A stretch of 64,000 nt of DNA from Enchytraeus crypticus. Lineage: Eukaryota > Annelida > Clitellata > Enchytraeida > Enchytraeidae. Each line of letters begins with the position of its first letter. Within the stretch, counting starts at the first letter, position 1. The stretch lies in assembly GCA_905160935.1 (NCBI GenBank), contig CAJHZI010000416.1, positions 1,582,501 to 1,646,500 of the forward strand. Direction: 5' to 3'. The notes beneath the pieces are model-generated. The model saw nothing but the letters and a program-made list of their open reading frames with translations. It did not search any database and was not told the origin of the DNA. The position numbers and the translations under genes are program-made. Below are positions 1 to 50,405 of this stretch, piece by piece.

Positions 1-116
1 GAGAATTGGTAATATCAGAGTCACGTTTTACTGGCTTCACCAACGGCTTTCAGTCAAATATAGATCTGTCTGGGGACTCCGCGTGAAGGTCAGAGCTGAC
101 TGGGTCATCACGTGAC
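1..116 (+). promoter_or_regulatory. 5' UTR of IRS, partial, with in-frame stop
   Basis: A TGA at 84-86 is in frame with and upstream of ATG 117-119, which supports that ATG as the true start. The ATG has a good Kozak context (G at -3, G at +4). A pyrimidine-rich run ending in AG at 52-53 could be a 3' splice site, so this may be the second transcribed exon with the promoter outside the window. No TATA box or initiator is evident. Confidence 0.55.
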
Positions 117-38100
<37,984 letters not shown>

Positions 38101-38660
38101 AAGATCTGTGTAACTAATTGAAGACAAGTGATCATAATTATATGTATAGGGTGAAATTATTTTAGTAGATATGGGCACTATACTATTCATTCTAGACTGA
38201 AATACATTTGGACTTTCCCGAATGAAGTTTCATTGTTGTTTAAATGATGCACTATGGACTGAGAGTACGATTCAGTCTAGAATCTCGGCCACACTCGTAT
38301 CAACGATAATGGAACGATTGCGACATGCGCTAAAAAGTCTAGAAAGTCTGGAAAGAATTACGTTGTACTCATCAGCTAGATAAAATAGTAACGATATAAG
38401 TTATATCTTTAATATTTAGTGCATCGAGAGATGAAAAGAACATTCAGGCACTGGAAAATATTCTTTCTAATATTAATTTATATTGCAAAGTGACAGGAGA
38501 TTATATTTTGAATTCGTATGAAGTGCTCTGCATTATATTTGTCTGGAGATGCAATGAATGAAATTCCGTTACCTGTGGATTAAATGTCTAATGCTGTACG
38601 TTCTATCTGATATCACTATATTTCAATGAATATAATAAAAATAGTTTCCTCTAAAAGCTA
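38101..38660 (+). terminator. IRS 3' UTR with AATAAA signal
   Basis: AT-rich sequence after the stop, with no ORF of note. AATAAA at 38634-38639 is the first convincing polyadenylation hexamer and lies just before a SINE insertion, so the 3' UTR is probably about 550 nt. Not confirmed by transcript data. Confidence 0.5.
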
Positions 38661-38662
38661 AA

Positions 38663-38820
38663 AAAAGCTAAAAGCTAAGGTTAGCGTCAGTTTCCTCGCT
38701 CGAAAGCGATGTCAGTGACGGGCGAGCCCAGGATTTGAACCCCGCACAACTGATCCGCGGTCGAGTGTCTTACCGACTTCGCCAATAGCTGGAGCCAGTG
38801 GCGAAGTCGGTAAGACACTC
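38663..38820 (-). mobile_element. tRNA-derived SINE, copy 6 with inverted 5' stub
   Basis: AAAGCTAAGGTTAGCGTCAG, CGAAAGCGATGTCAGTGACG, GGATTTGAACCCCGCACAAC, CTTACCGACTTCGCCA. Next to its 5' end (38797-38820) is a short inverted copy, CCAGTGGCGAAGTCGGTAAG, giving the same head-to-head hairpin as copy 2. It lies just past the IRS polyadenylation signal. Confidence 0.85.
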
Positions 38821-39940
38821 TACTTACTGTAGTTAGTCTCAATATCTGGTAAAAGTGTGCATTTGCATTAATTCTTATTTCATTTCTCTTTGCGTATACG
38901 TTTTACTATAAATACTACTGTAGTGTTACAAATAAGCTATTTACTGTAATTGTTATGCCTAATTGCAGATACTATTAATGAAATATGCGTTTTCGTTATT
39001 GTAAGTCTTGTAACCTTAGAACACAAATAATAACATTGACAGCCAACATATCAGTAGTAGATTTGAAAATGGCGTACTAATTTTCAGAAAAGTGTTTTCT
39101 GTCGTATTTTATAGAAAATTTAGTCTCAGAATTAAATTGTTTTATAATTGTTTAATTAGTATTTACAAGTTATTATTTTATAAAATAATAGTTGCCAATT
39201 TTTTTCTGATGTCAGCCGATTATATAGACCTAAGCCGTAACTAGTTTAAATATCTTTAGCGCAAAGTAACGCATTTCTTTAAAATGAATTTCAGTATTAG
39301 ATGCTGCGCTGCGTCCTATACCCATTGCGTGTTAAAACTCTTGAGATGTCAGTGGATACGATGACCAAATTGTACTGCCATGTGTTTAGTAGCAGGCCTA
39401 GTGGGGCTTCTAGCGGCAAACGAATAAGTACTGGAGTTCTTAGTTACATCTTTAGGGTTGTATTTTTACACGTCGTGAATTTGTAGTTGAAGTTGTAAAT
39501 TATTCTCTTTGTACGTTGTAGGAGCAAACGAACATACTCTGATAACCCAACATAGATTATAAAGCAGTAGGGCCCTATAGCTATTCAGGAAATAAAAGTT
39601 TAATGTCGAAATGCGTTGTAAAAACTGAGCTAAACTGTGTGACAAGCGCGACTATTATACACGTAGGAAATAAAAATGCCGCAGTTATTATGAGGCAAAA
39701 AGCTTTATAATGCAGCCTCCCTGTCTTAACTAGTTGTACATGTACTTATACATTTGTTCTCTTCTCGTAGCGCAATTCTAGAGCTCTGAGTTGAAGGTTG
39801 GTCCAAGGCTTAATCTTATGTGACGTAATTTAAGTGTTTGCGAGTCTTGTCTCTGTATATCTGCGTATACATTTTGATTCACATCTTTCTTAAACGTATT
39901 GATAATTCATTTTTGTGTGAATATAAGCAGACGGCAGAAA
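38821..39940. other. Intergenic AT-rich sequence
   Basis: No gene or repeat recognised. A 61-codon frame at 39301 has no support. Confidence 0.55.
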
Positions 39941-39949
39941 TATGTTGAG

Positions 39950-40098
39950 TAGTTATGTGGGTGATATACATGTATATATGCCTATATATAATGTATGTAT
40001 GCATATATATATATGCATATATAGATATACTTATAATATATGTATATATATATACTTATATATATGCATATATATACCTTTATACTGTATATTATATA

Positions 40099-40170
<72 letters not shown>
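39950..40170. repeat. TATATG/(TA)n tract
   Basis: Complex TA/TATGCA repeat, then pure TA from 40100 to 40167, abutting a 5'-truncated LINE A. Confidence 0.95.
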
Positions 40171-40172
<2 letters not shown>

Positions 40173-40189
40173 TATACATGTACCTTTTT

Positions 40190-40910
40190 ACTGGATAGTC
40201 TGAATGATACGGCATTGAAATATGGCATGAAGATTAACATCAAAAAGACAAGATTGATAAGAGTGTCCCATAATAAAAGGGAAGTTAATATCACAATAAA
40301 TGGTACGAAATTGGAACAAGTAAGGAGTTTCAAATATTTGGGTCGTACTTTAACCTATGATGGGAAATGTGAGACTGAAATATGCAGTAAGATTGCACAA
40401 GGAAAAGAGGCCTTTGGTAATAGAAATGAACTGTTAACAAAAAGTCTAATAAAAGATAAAGATAAAGATAGTGTATATTTTGGTTTGGACTACGCTATTT
40501 TATGGATGTGAAACATGAACCTTAAGGAAGGAAGATATCAGGAGTCTCGAGGCATTGGAAATGTGGATATGGAGAAAAATGGAAAAGATTAGCTGGACTC
40601 AAAAAGGTTCAAATGAGGAAGTTCTGGTGAGAGTTGGCACAGATAGACAGTTAATAAATGTATTAAGAAATAGGAAGAAGAGGATAGGACACATTCTACG
40701 GGGGGAAAGTCTACTAAAAGAGATCATAGATGGTAGAATGGAAGGAAATAGAGGCAGGGGCAGGCCGAGATTAGGAATGTTAGATGACTTAAAGATGCAC
40801 TCATATGTGGACATGAAGAGAAATGCGGAAGACAAAGAAGCGTGGAGGCTTATATACCATGGACCTGCCAGTAGGCAGTGCACTAAGAGAGAGCGGTACA
40901 TTTTACATAA
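40190..40910 (+). mobile_element. LINE family A 3' third
   Basis: Two open pieces, 40215-40511 ([48 protein letters not shown]) and 40555-40917 (MEMWIWRKMEKISWTQKGS, NRKKRIGHILRG, GRGRPRLGMLDDLKMHSYVD, YHGPASRQCTKRE). Frame breaks near 40500-40555. It covers the RT end and connection domain, ending GGCAGTGCACTAAGAGAGAG. Related to 19203-21300. Confidence 0.88.
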
Positions 40911-42285
40911 ATTTTAAAATCACGAATCAAGCGTAATAACTATGTTGCCAGTAAATTTCTAACTCATAACTATTGGTCTAGATATTGCACCGGTTGAGGT
41001 CATCATCCCTCTATCGACTATTTGTTGTGTCCAAATAACGATACCGTTTCCTGTTTACTTCGTGTGTTGTGGCTCTTTATTAATATTCTTTTTGGCTGTT
41101 TTATGAATTAATTGCTAACGACTCATTATTGTGCTCTATTCTAATGTAATATCGTAATACATTTCATTCGGCTCATTTGTTAATGCATGATTTATGTCCC
41201 TTTATAACTTTCTGACATTATCTTCAAAGGGGAAACTTGTGTTAAATTTTCTTAGTTTTGTTGTTGATGAACTTGATTTAACATATTAAAAATGTATAAG
41301 TTTCATTAGGCCTATATATAATTATTTTATTACAATTCTTCTTGTTACAGTGATTTATAATACATGTTGTAGATATTTGTTAGTTAAGTTATATTTGAGC
41401 TTGTATATAAGCATAACGTGCTTGTAACGCGTCTCTTCTATTTTGAGCCGATCGATTTGTGGAAGATTATGAGCTGCTAACGGAGGGCGGGCTCGCCAAG
41501 TTAGAATTAAAATATTGTGATATATTATTGCTCGAGTGTCGGCTCTTACTGGTTCAGCTTGCTGGCCTTTCAGCTATATATTTATCTTTTATTGATGGAT
41601 CTCATTGGCTTATCTGAATTATTGTCAATTATTTAACATCGCAGTCAAGTAATTCAACTTGGCAATTAAAATTTCTGCATTGATTCCTTTTTACGAAGAG
41701 AAAAAAAGAAACGTCTACAGTATGACCAATGAGTATAAATTAATTCATGAAGCTTCATGTAAAAATCAAGCTAAATATATAAACTGGCCGAGATAATGTC
41801 CGACAGTTTTATTTAGTTATGTATTAGAATCGAAGAAGGACCAGATAACTGTTAAAAAATTACGGGATTATAAAGTCATTGAGACTACAAGAAAATCTCT
41901 ATGAAAATCTCCGTGACGATTAGTTGTAAGATCCTTCTATTATAACATCAAACATAAGATAAAAGTAAACAAATGTGCAGGATTAATCAAATTGGAAACT
42001 TCTTTTCAACCTTATCTTCAGTTCATACCTTTCATCTTAACCTACGTAGGCCTATTTACCTGCCAGTCATTGAATTTATTCATTTAACTTTCTCCAAACC
42101 TAACCACCAAATTTTCATTTGCCGATTAACCTGTTCTCTCTGCCTAATTCTATAGCTATATTTCCTATTACTATTAGGATTATAATTGTTAGTAGGCCTA
42201 TAATAATTCTGTTTCGAGTTTTCTGCTACCATCTCCCTTAATTATTACAACTAACCTAGTTTCTTAACTATCCTCTAGCTGCAAC
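40911..42285. other. Intergenic AT-rich sequence
   Basis: Nothing recognised; frames are short and without domain. Confidence 0.55.
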
Positions 42286-42715
42286 CACCAGCAGTAGCAG
42301 TCATCAGCAGCAGTCACCAGCAGCAGTCACCAGCAGCAGCCAACAACAGCAGTCACCAGTAGCAGTCACCAGCAGCAGCCAACAGCAATAGTCACCAGTA
42401 GCAGTCACCAGTAGCAGTCACCAGTAGCAGTCACCAGTAGCAGTCATCAGCAGCAGCCAACAGCAGCAGTCACCAGCAGCAGCCTACCAGTAGTAGCCAA
42501 CAGCAGCAGCCACCAATAGTAGTCATCAATAGTAGCCACCAATAGTAGCCATCAATAGTAGCCATCAATAGTAGCCACCAATAGTAGCCACCAATAGTAG
42601 CCATCTATATTAGCTATCAATACTAACCATCAATAGTAGCCACCAATAGTAGCCATCAATAGCAGCCATCAATAGTAGCCACCACCAACAGTAGCCACCA
42701 GCAATAGCCACCAGA
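42286..42715 (+). repeat. CAGCAGTCACC / AGTAGCCACCAAT repeat
   Basis: Trinucleotide-based array that drifts from CAGCAGTCACCAGCAGCAGC units to CAATAGTAGCCACCAATAGT units. Frames carry stops. Confidence 0.93.
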
Positions 42716-42929
42716 AACAGACTGCATCTTCTTGACTGAGCGAAATCTGCCAAGACTTAAAATCAAGTGCCCATTTTGATTGAATTTCTTCGTAGTTTGA
42801 TTATTTAAGTCTACCCATTAGTTTCTAAAATGATCGCCAAGTCAAGTTAAATATGGTCTTACGTTGCCTGAAGATCATAACTTTACAGACTCCCTGCCAG
42901 AATAAAATCTGTGTAGAAATTTAAGGTTC

Positions 42930-43205
42930 TATCGTTCTAGAGTAGAACCTTATTCTTCTAGAACCTAATCTCTCTAGATCCTTATCCATCTAACCTAATC
43001 TATCTAAAATCTGATCTATCTAGAACCTTATCTATTTAAAATCTAATCTATCTAGAACCTTATCTATCTAAAATCTAATCTATTTAGAACCTTATCTATC
43101 TAAAATCTAATCTATCTAGAACCTTATCTATCTAAAATCTAATCTATCTAGAACCTTATCTATCTAAAATCTAATCTATCTAGAACCTAATTTATTTACA
43201 ACCTA
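42930..43205 (+). repeat. 32-bp tandem repeat
   Basis: About seven copies of CTATCTAGAACCTTATCTAT plus CTAAAATCTAAT, preceded by degenerate AGAACCTTATTC units. Confidence 0.93.
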
Positions 43206-44025
43206 ATATAATGCATTTACCAAATTTATAGAAAACTGAACTGACCATCTCTGTCTCATTAATGAACTCAAAATAGAGCAAAACTCACGTGACATTATAG
43301 TCCTTAGAATTCATTTACTTGTATATGAATGACTAAATTCCTAAAACTGGTTGATATAATTAAATGCACAAAGTAAATAAAAAAGTTAGACATTTCAATT
43401 TTAGAAAACGTTGTTAGAATTTTCTAATATTTAAATTGATAGTCATTGATATTAGTTTCCTGAATTAAGTTTCTGAAGACGAAGATGCAGTAGATAAATT
43501 GGAATGAGAAAAATAACTAAGAAGTTAAATACGCTTGTAAAATGAAGGCGGCTTAAACTATGAGAATTTTATCAACTTTGTTCACTTCAGTAAAACATTC
43601 TTCAAACGCAGTCGGCTCGAATAGGGTAGCAATAAAATATAAAATAAATGTACCGTCATGACTCTTGACGTTTTAATATCATTGAAATCGTTCAGCTTAC
43701 ATAAAATCAGTAACTAGTGTAGGGAGTTATTTTCGTAGTCAGGATTCAGGAGTATGGATTGTGCGATAGTAACAAATTTTTAAAGTGATTTTAACATTTG
43801 TTCTATGGCTATATCCCAGTTGCTCAATTCAATTTGCTATAATGAATGCACATCTAAGAAAAGGATTTGGGATAATTATTTCACTAATTATGTTTGTTGC
43901 TGATTTTATCTTATTTAATTCCATTACTTAGTATTTTCCATTTGTTATACTAATTTGGAAAGTTCTACAAGTTCCAGTAAAGTTTAACAAATATAAAGGT
44001 AACATCTCTAATCACAATGAGAAGA
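43206..44025. other. Intergenic unique sequence
   Basis: Nothing recognised. Confidence 0.5.
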
Positions 44026-44326
44026 CTAATAGAGCATTTGGGTACAGAAATTGACCGCCACTGTCTCGTTGTTGCAGCAACCAAAGTAAACCATGGAATC
44101 ATCAGCGACCTTTCCGCACAGGAAGCAGTCCTCAAAGATCTGATCATCCAGACATCGGCTCTTCCGCTGGATGGACTCGTACGTACTTCCGACTCTTCCA
44201 CTCACCTCTCCCCAGGCTCCTCGGTCCATAGCTAAGGATCGTCTGCTGTCATGTCCACTGTAAGAGTTTGTTCTGTGTGGGTGGTTAAGCTGAGGAGTGT
44301 AAGCCGGGTAGTTTAGTTTGTCCATC
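44026..44326 (-). CDS. Candidate exon of a cysteine-rich secreted peptide
   Basis: On the - strand, a frame ending with TAG at 44026-44028 encodes after QRKSR (possible basic cleavage site) a segment with six cysteines: RCLDDQIFEDCFLCG, then MVYFGCCNNETVAVNFCTQM. Spacing is C-x8-C-x2-C-x13-CC-x8-C. A possible 3' splice site (CTTCCTACAAAG) precedes GATGGAC at 44326. The arrangement resembles C-termini of invertebrate neuropeptide precursors or small secreted proteins, but I cannot name a family and no signal peptide exon was found. It could also be chance. Confidence 0.35.
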
Positions 44327-44349
44327 CTTTGTAGGAAGATAGGCATCGA

Positions 44350-45480
44350 ATTAATTGTAGATGATATTAGTAGCGTCGTAACGGCTAGAGAAAATATCTG
44401 GAAGTATTCCTACAATATACCATAAATTTAATACTATATATTGCAGATTCCACCAGAATTGATACCAGTAATAGAGATAGACAGTAGATGTGCAATAGAT
44501 ATACATATCTCCAGTGAACAGTGATGGCAACAGTTGCTATAAGGATTTACATTGTGCACCATAAAGAAAACAACTGTATTTGAAGAAAATAAATTACAAC
44601 TTAGTATATGTATATAGAAACAAAAACAAACCGCTCAATTACTTTCAAGTGTTGTGTTTTAACTCAAGACATTTCTAGAACAGACGTTCATTATAATTTA
44701 AGATTGGTTGCTTGTAAGAAGCGATAAGGATTCGTAACTAACTATGAAGTTTAAAACCACCCAAAGATATGCTCGTTCAAGTAGCCCTAAATTCCGTGTT
44801 CGATCATGAAACTTCTCCTCTTGCAAAATAAACATTTTAGCAAGATTTCATGTTTTTTACTTTGAAGATATCATATTTATTTTAAATTATCCATATCTTA
44901 CCTTCATTATTTCTTCGAGTCTCTTGAGTGATATAGGATAACAAAAGAGACTAATTGTCAAGGTCGTTTGAAGTGTAGTAGAAGTAACGATATGCTGAAC
45001 AATCTCTACAGCTAGATGTAGATGTACTATTCGCGACAGTATGTTGAATCCATAAATATAAATGCACATGTATAGTGTAAAATAATGCTAGTACCATCAT
45101 TTCAAATATAACATCATTAAATTTTAATTTATAAATATTAAAAAAATTCTCTTTCTCCATTATGTCATTTAGCAATTCCGAGCTGAGCATCACTACTCCG
45201 TATAAATCCACATTAACTTAGAATGGAGGAATAGCTGGGTAAGTTTACATAATGTCGACAAAAAGAAGATCTTTGGAAAGATGTTCCGGATGTGTACTAC
45301 CATATAGGTTGGTGAAGAAAGATTATGAGTAAACCCTTCAAGAAGGAAGAAATTTGCTTAAACAGGTTGGCGAGGTATGCGCAATTTTAATTAAAGAGAA
45401 AATATATGCCTAGCTTGAATGAATAAAGTGGTTCTTCTTAAACGTTTTATATTATTACTAGCTGACCCGGCGGACTTTGT
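44350..45480. other. Intergenic sequence
   Basis: No repeat recognised. A - strand frame at 44951-45211 (GVVMLSSELLNDIMEKENF) is near the cysteine-rich candidate, but lacks clear splice sites. Confidence 0.4.
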
Positions 45481-45489
45481 ACCGCCTAT

Positions 45490-45506
45490 CAACAATGTCT
45501 GTCTGC

Positions 45507-45537
<31 letters not shown>

Positions 45538-45649
45538 CCTGTCTATCTATCTATCTATCTGTCTGTCTATTTGTCAGTCTATCTATCTATCAATCAATAT
45601 ATCTATCTATCTATCTATCTATATATCTATATATCTATCTATCTGTCTA

Positions 45650-45692
<43 letters not shown>

Positions 45693-45720
45693 GTCTCTCT
45701 GTCTCTCTGTCTCTCAATCT
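45490..45720 (+). repeat. (TCTG)n/(TCTA)n tract
   Basis: CTGTCTGTCTGT and CTATCTATCTAT blocks alternating; directly precedes a reversed LINE A 3' end. Confidence 0.97.
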
Positions 45721-45982
45721 CTTAGTGCACTGCCTACTGGCTGGTCCATGGTACATAACGCCTCCACTCTTCTCTGTCTTCCGCCTTCCTCTTCATTTCC
45801 ACATATGAGTGGGTCTTTAAATCATCTAACATACCTAATCTCGGCCTGCCCCTGCCTCTTTTTCCTTCCATTCTACCTTCTATGACCTCTTTTAATAGAC
45901 CTTTCCCCCTTAGAATGTGTCCTATCCATCTCTTCTTCCTATTTCTTAATACATTTATCAACTGTATATCTATTATCATCAA
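45721..45982 (-). mobile_element. LINE family A 3' end
   Basis: Open on the - strand: IQLINVLRNRKKRWIGHILR, KGLLKEVIEGRMEGKRGRG, RPRLGMLDDLKTHSYVEMKR, REEWRRYVPWTSQ. Well preserved. 5' side ends at a TCTATCTATC repeat. Confidence 0.88.
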
Positions 45983-46109
45983 TCTATCTATCTATCTATC
46001 CGAATATATAAAACAAACAAAATTTGTTATATGCATGTATATATTAAGATTTAAAAGAAGTTTTAAAAAATTATTCCTAAGAAACTTATAAGATTTATCA
46101 AACTTTAAA

Positions 46110-46196
46110 AAATTGTAAGTGACTCGAGCCAGAATTGAACTCTTGACCACATGATCTAAAGTCTAGTGCCTATAACATTGAGCCATCGACACTTCC
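46110..46196 (-). mobile_element. tRNA-like SINE remnant (second family)
   Basis: Reverse complement contains A-box-like TGGCTCAATGTTATAGGCAC and B-box-like GAGTTCAATTCTGGC, about 45 bases apart. Different body from the main SINE. It may instead be a tRNA pseudogene. Confidence 0.5.
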
Positions 46197-46868
46197 GGTT
46201 AGAGAATGTTAAATTGATGATGTCAACATATCGTAATAGAGAATTGTAATCTGTATATATAAGTCAATCGACAGATGGCTGCATGTTATAATTTTGATGT
46301 GTTTTTATTTATACCGTTTTTTGGCCAAACCCCTTTTAAAATATTTTATTGGTTATTATGTTAGGGCTGCTTGAGGCGAATCCAAAATGTCCAAGATCAT
46401 TAAAATCTGTCTAGCCGTTCTTGAGTTATATGTGCTTTTACTAACACAACTGTGTTTTATATATAAAGATAACAGAGGTTCTACTAATACATAGCAGTGA
46501 AAATTTAGCCTTTAAAAGGAAATGGATACTAAATACTAAGGATAGGATACTATTGAATAATTCTTTCACAAACAAGTTCATGCCATTTTAAAGATTGTCC
46601 CTTTGACACACTAATAAACTGCTAGCTTGAAAAAGACTCCTGATGTTTCCCAATAGCTTCAGAAAAATCTTTGAGTCGTATCACATAAAACATTTGAAGT
46701 GATAGCTCCTGTATTTGCTAATAAAGTCAAAGCTCTACTTAACTGTGTGCTTCAGTTACTGTTATGAATCCAGTGTGCAGAGCACAGGGCTTACATAACA
46801 GACTGATGACGGTTCTCTAATGAATTAACCCTGTGTGTCGCTGAATGTGTGCGTATGCACAAGATCCA
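46197..46868. other. Intergenic sequence
   Basis: Nothing supported here. Confidence 0.5.
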
Positions 46869-47100
46869 CATCTGTATCCGTATACACATTATCTACGTGT
46901 TTATGTGTATACACGTAATCTACTTGTTTATGTGTATACACATAATCTACTTGTTTAAGTGTATACACATAATCTACTTGTTTATGTGTATACACATAAT
47001 CTACTTGTTTATGTGTATACCCATAATCAACTTGTTTATGTGAATACACATAATCGGCATGCTTATCGGTATGCACATAATCTACATGTTTACGTTTATA
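46869..47100 (+). repeat. 27-bp minisatellite
   Basis: Seven to eight copies of ACATAATCTACTTGTTTATG plus TGTATAC. A 27-bp period keeps the reverse strand open (YVYTHKQVD), which should not be read as a protein. Confidence 0.93.
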
Positions 47101-47159
47101 AACATCTAAATTTGTATACACTTTATTTACATGCTTTTGTGCATTGGAGTGTGAATTGT

Positions 47160-47205
47160 CTAAACGACAGAGAGAAAGAAGGAGAGAGAGAGCTGTAGAG
47201 AGAGT

Positions 47206-47258
<53 letters not shown>

Positions 47259-47300
47259 AGACAATAGAGAAGAGGAAAGAGAGAGCGAGAGCGAGAGAAG
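47160..47300 (+). repeat. (GA)n tract
   Basis: GAGAGAGA run with AAGAGG and GCGAGA interruptions. Confidence 0.95.
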
Positions 47301-47955
47301 AGGGAAATGACAATTTCAAACCGGAAGCCATTACTAGTTCACAGTTCTGCTAAAAAGTCATCGAAATGTTATTAATAGGTTGATAAGTCGCAAAATTTTG
47401 AACGATCCACCCAAATCAATGCTAAACGGCAGGTCCAAGGCACTCGACAAAAGTGCAATATACAGATAATGCGTTAATCCCAATGCAGTTAATTAAGGAT
47501 CAGCTGATTTACCTAGTATAGTTTCCTTCCTCCTCAACGGCACAACCGTTCTTCTGTACTTAATTTATGTTCAATTTCCTCAGATAAAACATTGAGAGTT
47601 AATTCTATTTGTGTCCATAATATAGCTAAATAGCTAAAAGGAAATAATAACTATACATTTTGCACCATCTGCACATTTTGGACTAATAATTGGATTTGAC
47701 TTATTACGTTTGATTCATATCCAACCAACTAAACCACTGACAATTAGTATACCCAACTCAACTATTCTCAGGGTTGGAAAACACCTACTTTTTCCAAAAC
47801 AAATGTAGGTTTTTGTTTTTTACTTTTAGGTTTTTCCACAGTTGCAACTGAAATCCTGGGAAACACTTTAGCTTAAATAAATAACGTAATTCTCCGAAAA
47901 ATGTGTAAAAGTGACAATGTGTTTTATCAGCTTTGTAAGCGTTCAGCGCACAGTC
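47301..47955. other. Intergenic sequence
   Basis: Nothing recognised. Confidence 0.5.
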
Positions 47956-48300
47956 GGATCTTGACATTAGACTGCCAGTGGGTGTGTAGTTCTAATCAAT
48001 TCATTGATATCATATCCTCTTCTTTGTATACTAATCCTTCTTCAACTGTTGCTGCATATTCAGTGCAGTTTAGCTCCGTACTTTCTTCAACATTAGACAA
48101 GCTTGCTCCTCTCAGGACCATTTACTGCAGCACAAATCCTGGGAAACCCTTTATTTCTGAAGAAATCCTTACACAAAATAACCGAACGTTTCTGAATCCG
48201 AGCCAATTTCAGGAAAAATCTGAAAAATTCTCCAGAACTGCGAAGAACAGACTTTAAGGCCAATCCCATCAACAGAAGAAAATTGTTAAATTATTATTGT
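47956..48300 (+). mobile_element. LINE endonuclease-RT linker fragment
   Basis: The frame at 47901-48257 ends SVQFSSVLSSTLDKLAPLRT, KPFISEEILTQNNRTF and RTAKNRL, matching the ...LDKLAPLK...PWFTxE...R linker between endonuclease and RT in L2/CR1-type LINEs. Only about 110 residues survive. Confidence 0.6.
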
Positions 48301-49334
48301 TTCTGCAAGAAGTTCATATCATCAGATATGAGCCTTTTATAGCGCAGTGATAGTAGCCGGCGCGGATTTACGAATAACCTTCCAACGCCCTCTGGTTTTT
48401 CATTTAAAGCTGCCAACAACTGGTCTTTCTAAGTGGTCAGTGGTCATCACTGTTCATTTACTAACTGAGCCCGACGTAGCTTTATTTCGTTCACTGACAC
48501 GCGTCTTAACCAAGCGGGCTACATTCAGTCCCGTAGTTCTTGTTTCATATTTATAATTGTAGTTACGTCCATGTAATTTCATTCTTCACTTATCGCATTT
48601 ATTAATATCTTTTCACCAGACAACACATCTACAACTCAGCCAATTATTATATAAGATTTTACTTAAATAAAAATATCTAATCAGAATAAATATTATTCTG
48701 TGCCGAAAAATATCCTGTTCCCGCTACTTACGACATTGGACAAGATAGTCGGCCTAACCGTTCCCTTGCACGATGAGACCCAAAGGTTCCGGCAGTCCTT
48801 AATTGCTAACAGAAAATGTTGAGGTTCATTGATTTACGCTGCCATTGACTACACATTCAAACATTGCAGGAGTGCATAGTGCATACGTGTAGATGTAGAT
48901 ACACCAATGCGAGTTCATTAGATAATAGGTTGGTCTTCTAACAGAAATTACACGATAAATTCTTCAGTGAGCAAATGTGTTAACCTACCAGTTTTCCATT
49001 ATTGGAGCTTTATATATAGAACATATTTGAAGTGTTATTAATATTTAATATTTATAACATTGTTTGTCCATATATTTTATGACAACCAACCTACATAATT
49101 AGGTACAGGAAGAGCATTGGGATATCAAATTTAGCTGTGCGGACCTACGTTTCTAGTAAAAGTTATTCTCTTCGTCGCTCCCTGTAGTAGTGTTAAAGTT
49201 CATAAAAATTTTAAAGGTCTAACCATGATAAGAATTCCGTGCTTTCAACAAAATATTATTTTCTCTTACTTTCTTAGTTGCTCTTATTCTAATTCCTATC
49301 TTAATTTGTTCCTTTCTCTCTTTAACTTTCTTGT
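48301..49334. other. Intergenic sequence
   Basis: No supported gene. 48340-48560 is slightly GC-richer and has a 69-codon frame without similarity. Confidence 0.45.
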
Positions 49335-49341
49335 CTCCCAA

Positions 49342-49390
<49 letters not shown>

Positions 49391-49392
49391 GT
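49335..49392 (+). repeat. (CT)n tract
   Basis: CTCTCTCT with a few T interruptions. Confidence 0.95.
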
Positions 49393-49929
49393 TGGCATCT
49401 CGCTCCCTATCTTCTGCCATCTTCTGCCTCTTGTAGTCTTTCAGAATTGTCTATAAATGATTAAACCTCTCCTGCAGAAACCCATAGTTATAGTAGAGCA
49501 GCTTTGTATTACTGACTTGGCACAAACCTCTCAAATGTAGCCGAATTACTCTGTCATCAGCATTTCTTATTTATTTATTTAGGTTGTTCGATTTCCACAA
49601 TACAAAGTTACGATATGAATCATCAACATAGAAGATACCTGTTTAGTGCAGAATCAGGGCAATCCTAGGGCTCAAATCACCTCTAAGGACCAAAAATCTA
49701 AAGTATAGTAAACAAGTGAGTAACATAAGTAATAGATATTATATCAATGGCATAAATGACGATAACTTTTGTGAATTAAAATACATCTATAATACAGATT
49801 CGGATATACTTTCAGGTATTTCCAAACATAGCCGCTTGGAGAAAATTTAAAATAATAAAATGCTTAATCTACAAAAGCACTCGCATTAAAAATTAAGAAC
49901 TCTGATAGATTTTGGGAACAAAGCACATC
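49393..49929. other. Intergenic sequence
   Basis: No gene recognised. Confidence 0.45.
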
Positions 49930-50150
49930 TTTAAAAGATTATGTTGATTTAGAGTTGACCACAGTTACAAACAAGGAGTTCCAAACCCTTTTGTCCGGTA
50001 GAAAAAGGAGTGTATAATAGAACTAAGGCGGGCGGGAGGAGGATTGAATCTGAGGTTATTACCTCTTGTGTTGGAGTTAAGAGGAATTAGAAATGTAGCA
50101 TGACGCCATGCTGCAGGCTTAATGCTGTAAATGTTGTTAAGTTGAATGAT
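49930..50150 (-). mobile_element. Possible CR1/L2-like LINE 3' end
   Basis: - strand frame includes NTRGNNLRFNPPPARLSS and IIHSFFYRTKGFGTPCL, which resembles the RGHxxRLxxPxAR...FFxxRxxxxWN motif of LINE RT C-termini. Weak, one short piece. Confidence 0.4.
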
Positions 50151-50194
50151 CTTATACAGAGAATAAAAGTAATAAGTAAAGTAAACACTCATTA

Positions 50195-50405
50195 TAGTGA
50201 AATGATCAACTATATTGATATCTATCACTTTTAATACCACAAGTTTTAAACCGTTAGACAATTTAGACCATTTTCCGTATAACCAGTCCAGTGAACGTCT
50301 GAGATTTTACTCTCAGATCAGCGCGGCTGGGATTCGAATCATCGAGGGTTCAATTCACCTCAGGATCCATCAGAATTGAGTTCAAGTGCTTCACAAGTCG
50401 ATTGA
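50195..50405. repeat. Dispersed repeat G, copy 1
   Basis: GAAATGATCAACTATATTGA, ACCGTTAGACAATTTAGACC, TTTTACTCTCAGATCAGCGC and GGGTTCAATTCACCTCAGGA recur in order at 54067-54244. A GGTTCAATTC box suggests a tRNA-like core. Confidence 0.75.

Noticed and set aside
46825-47331. 168-codon - strand frame
   Set aside because: Made of a (CT)n tract and a 27-bp minisatellite (YVYTHKQVD); no domain or start context.
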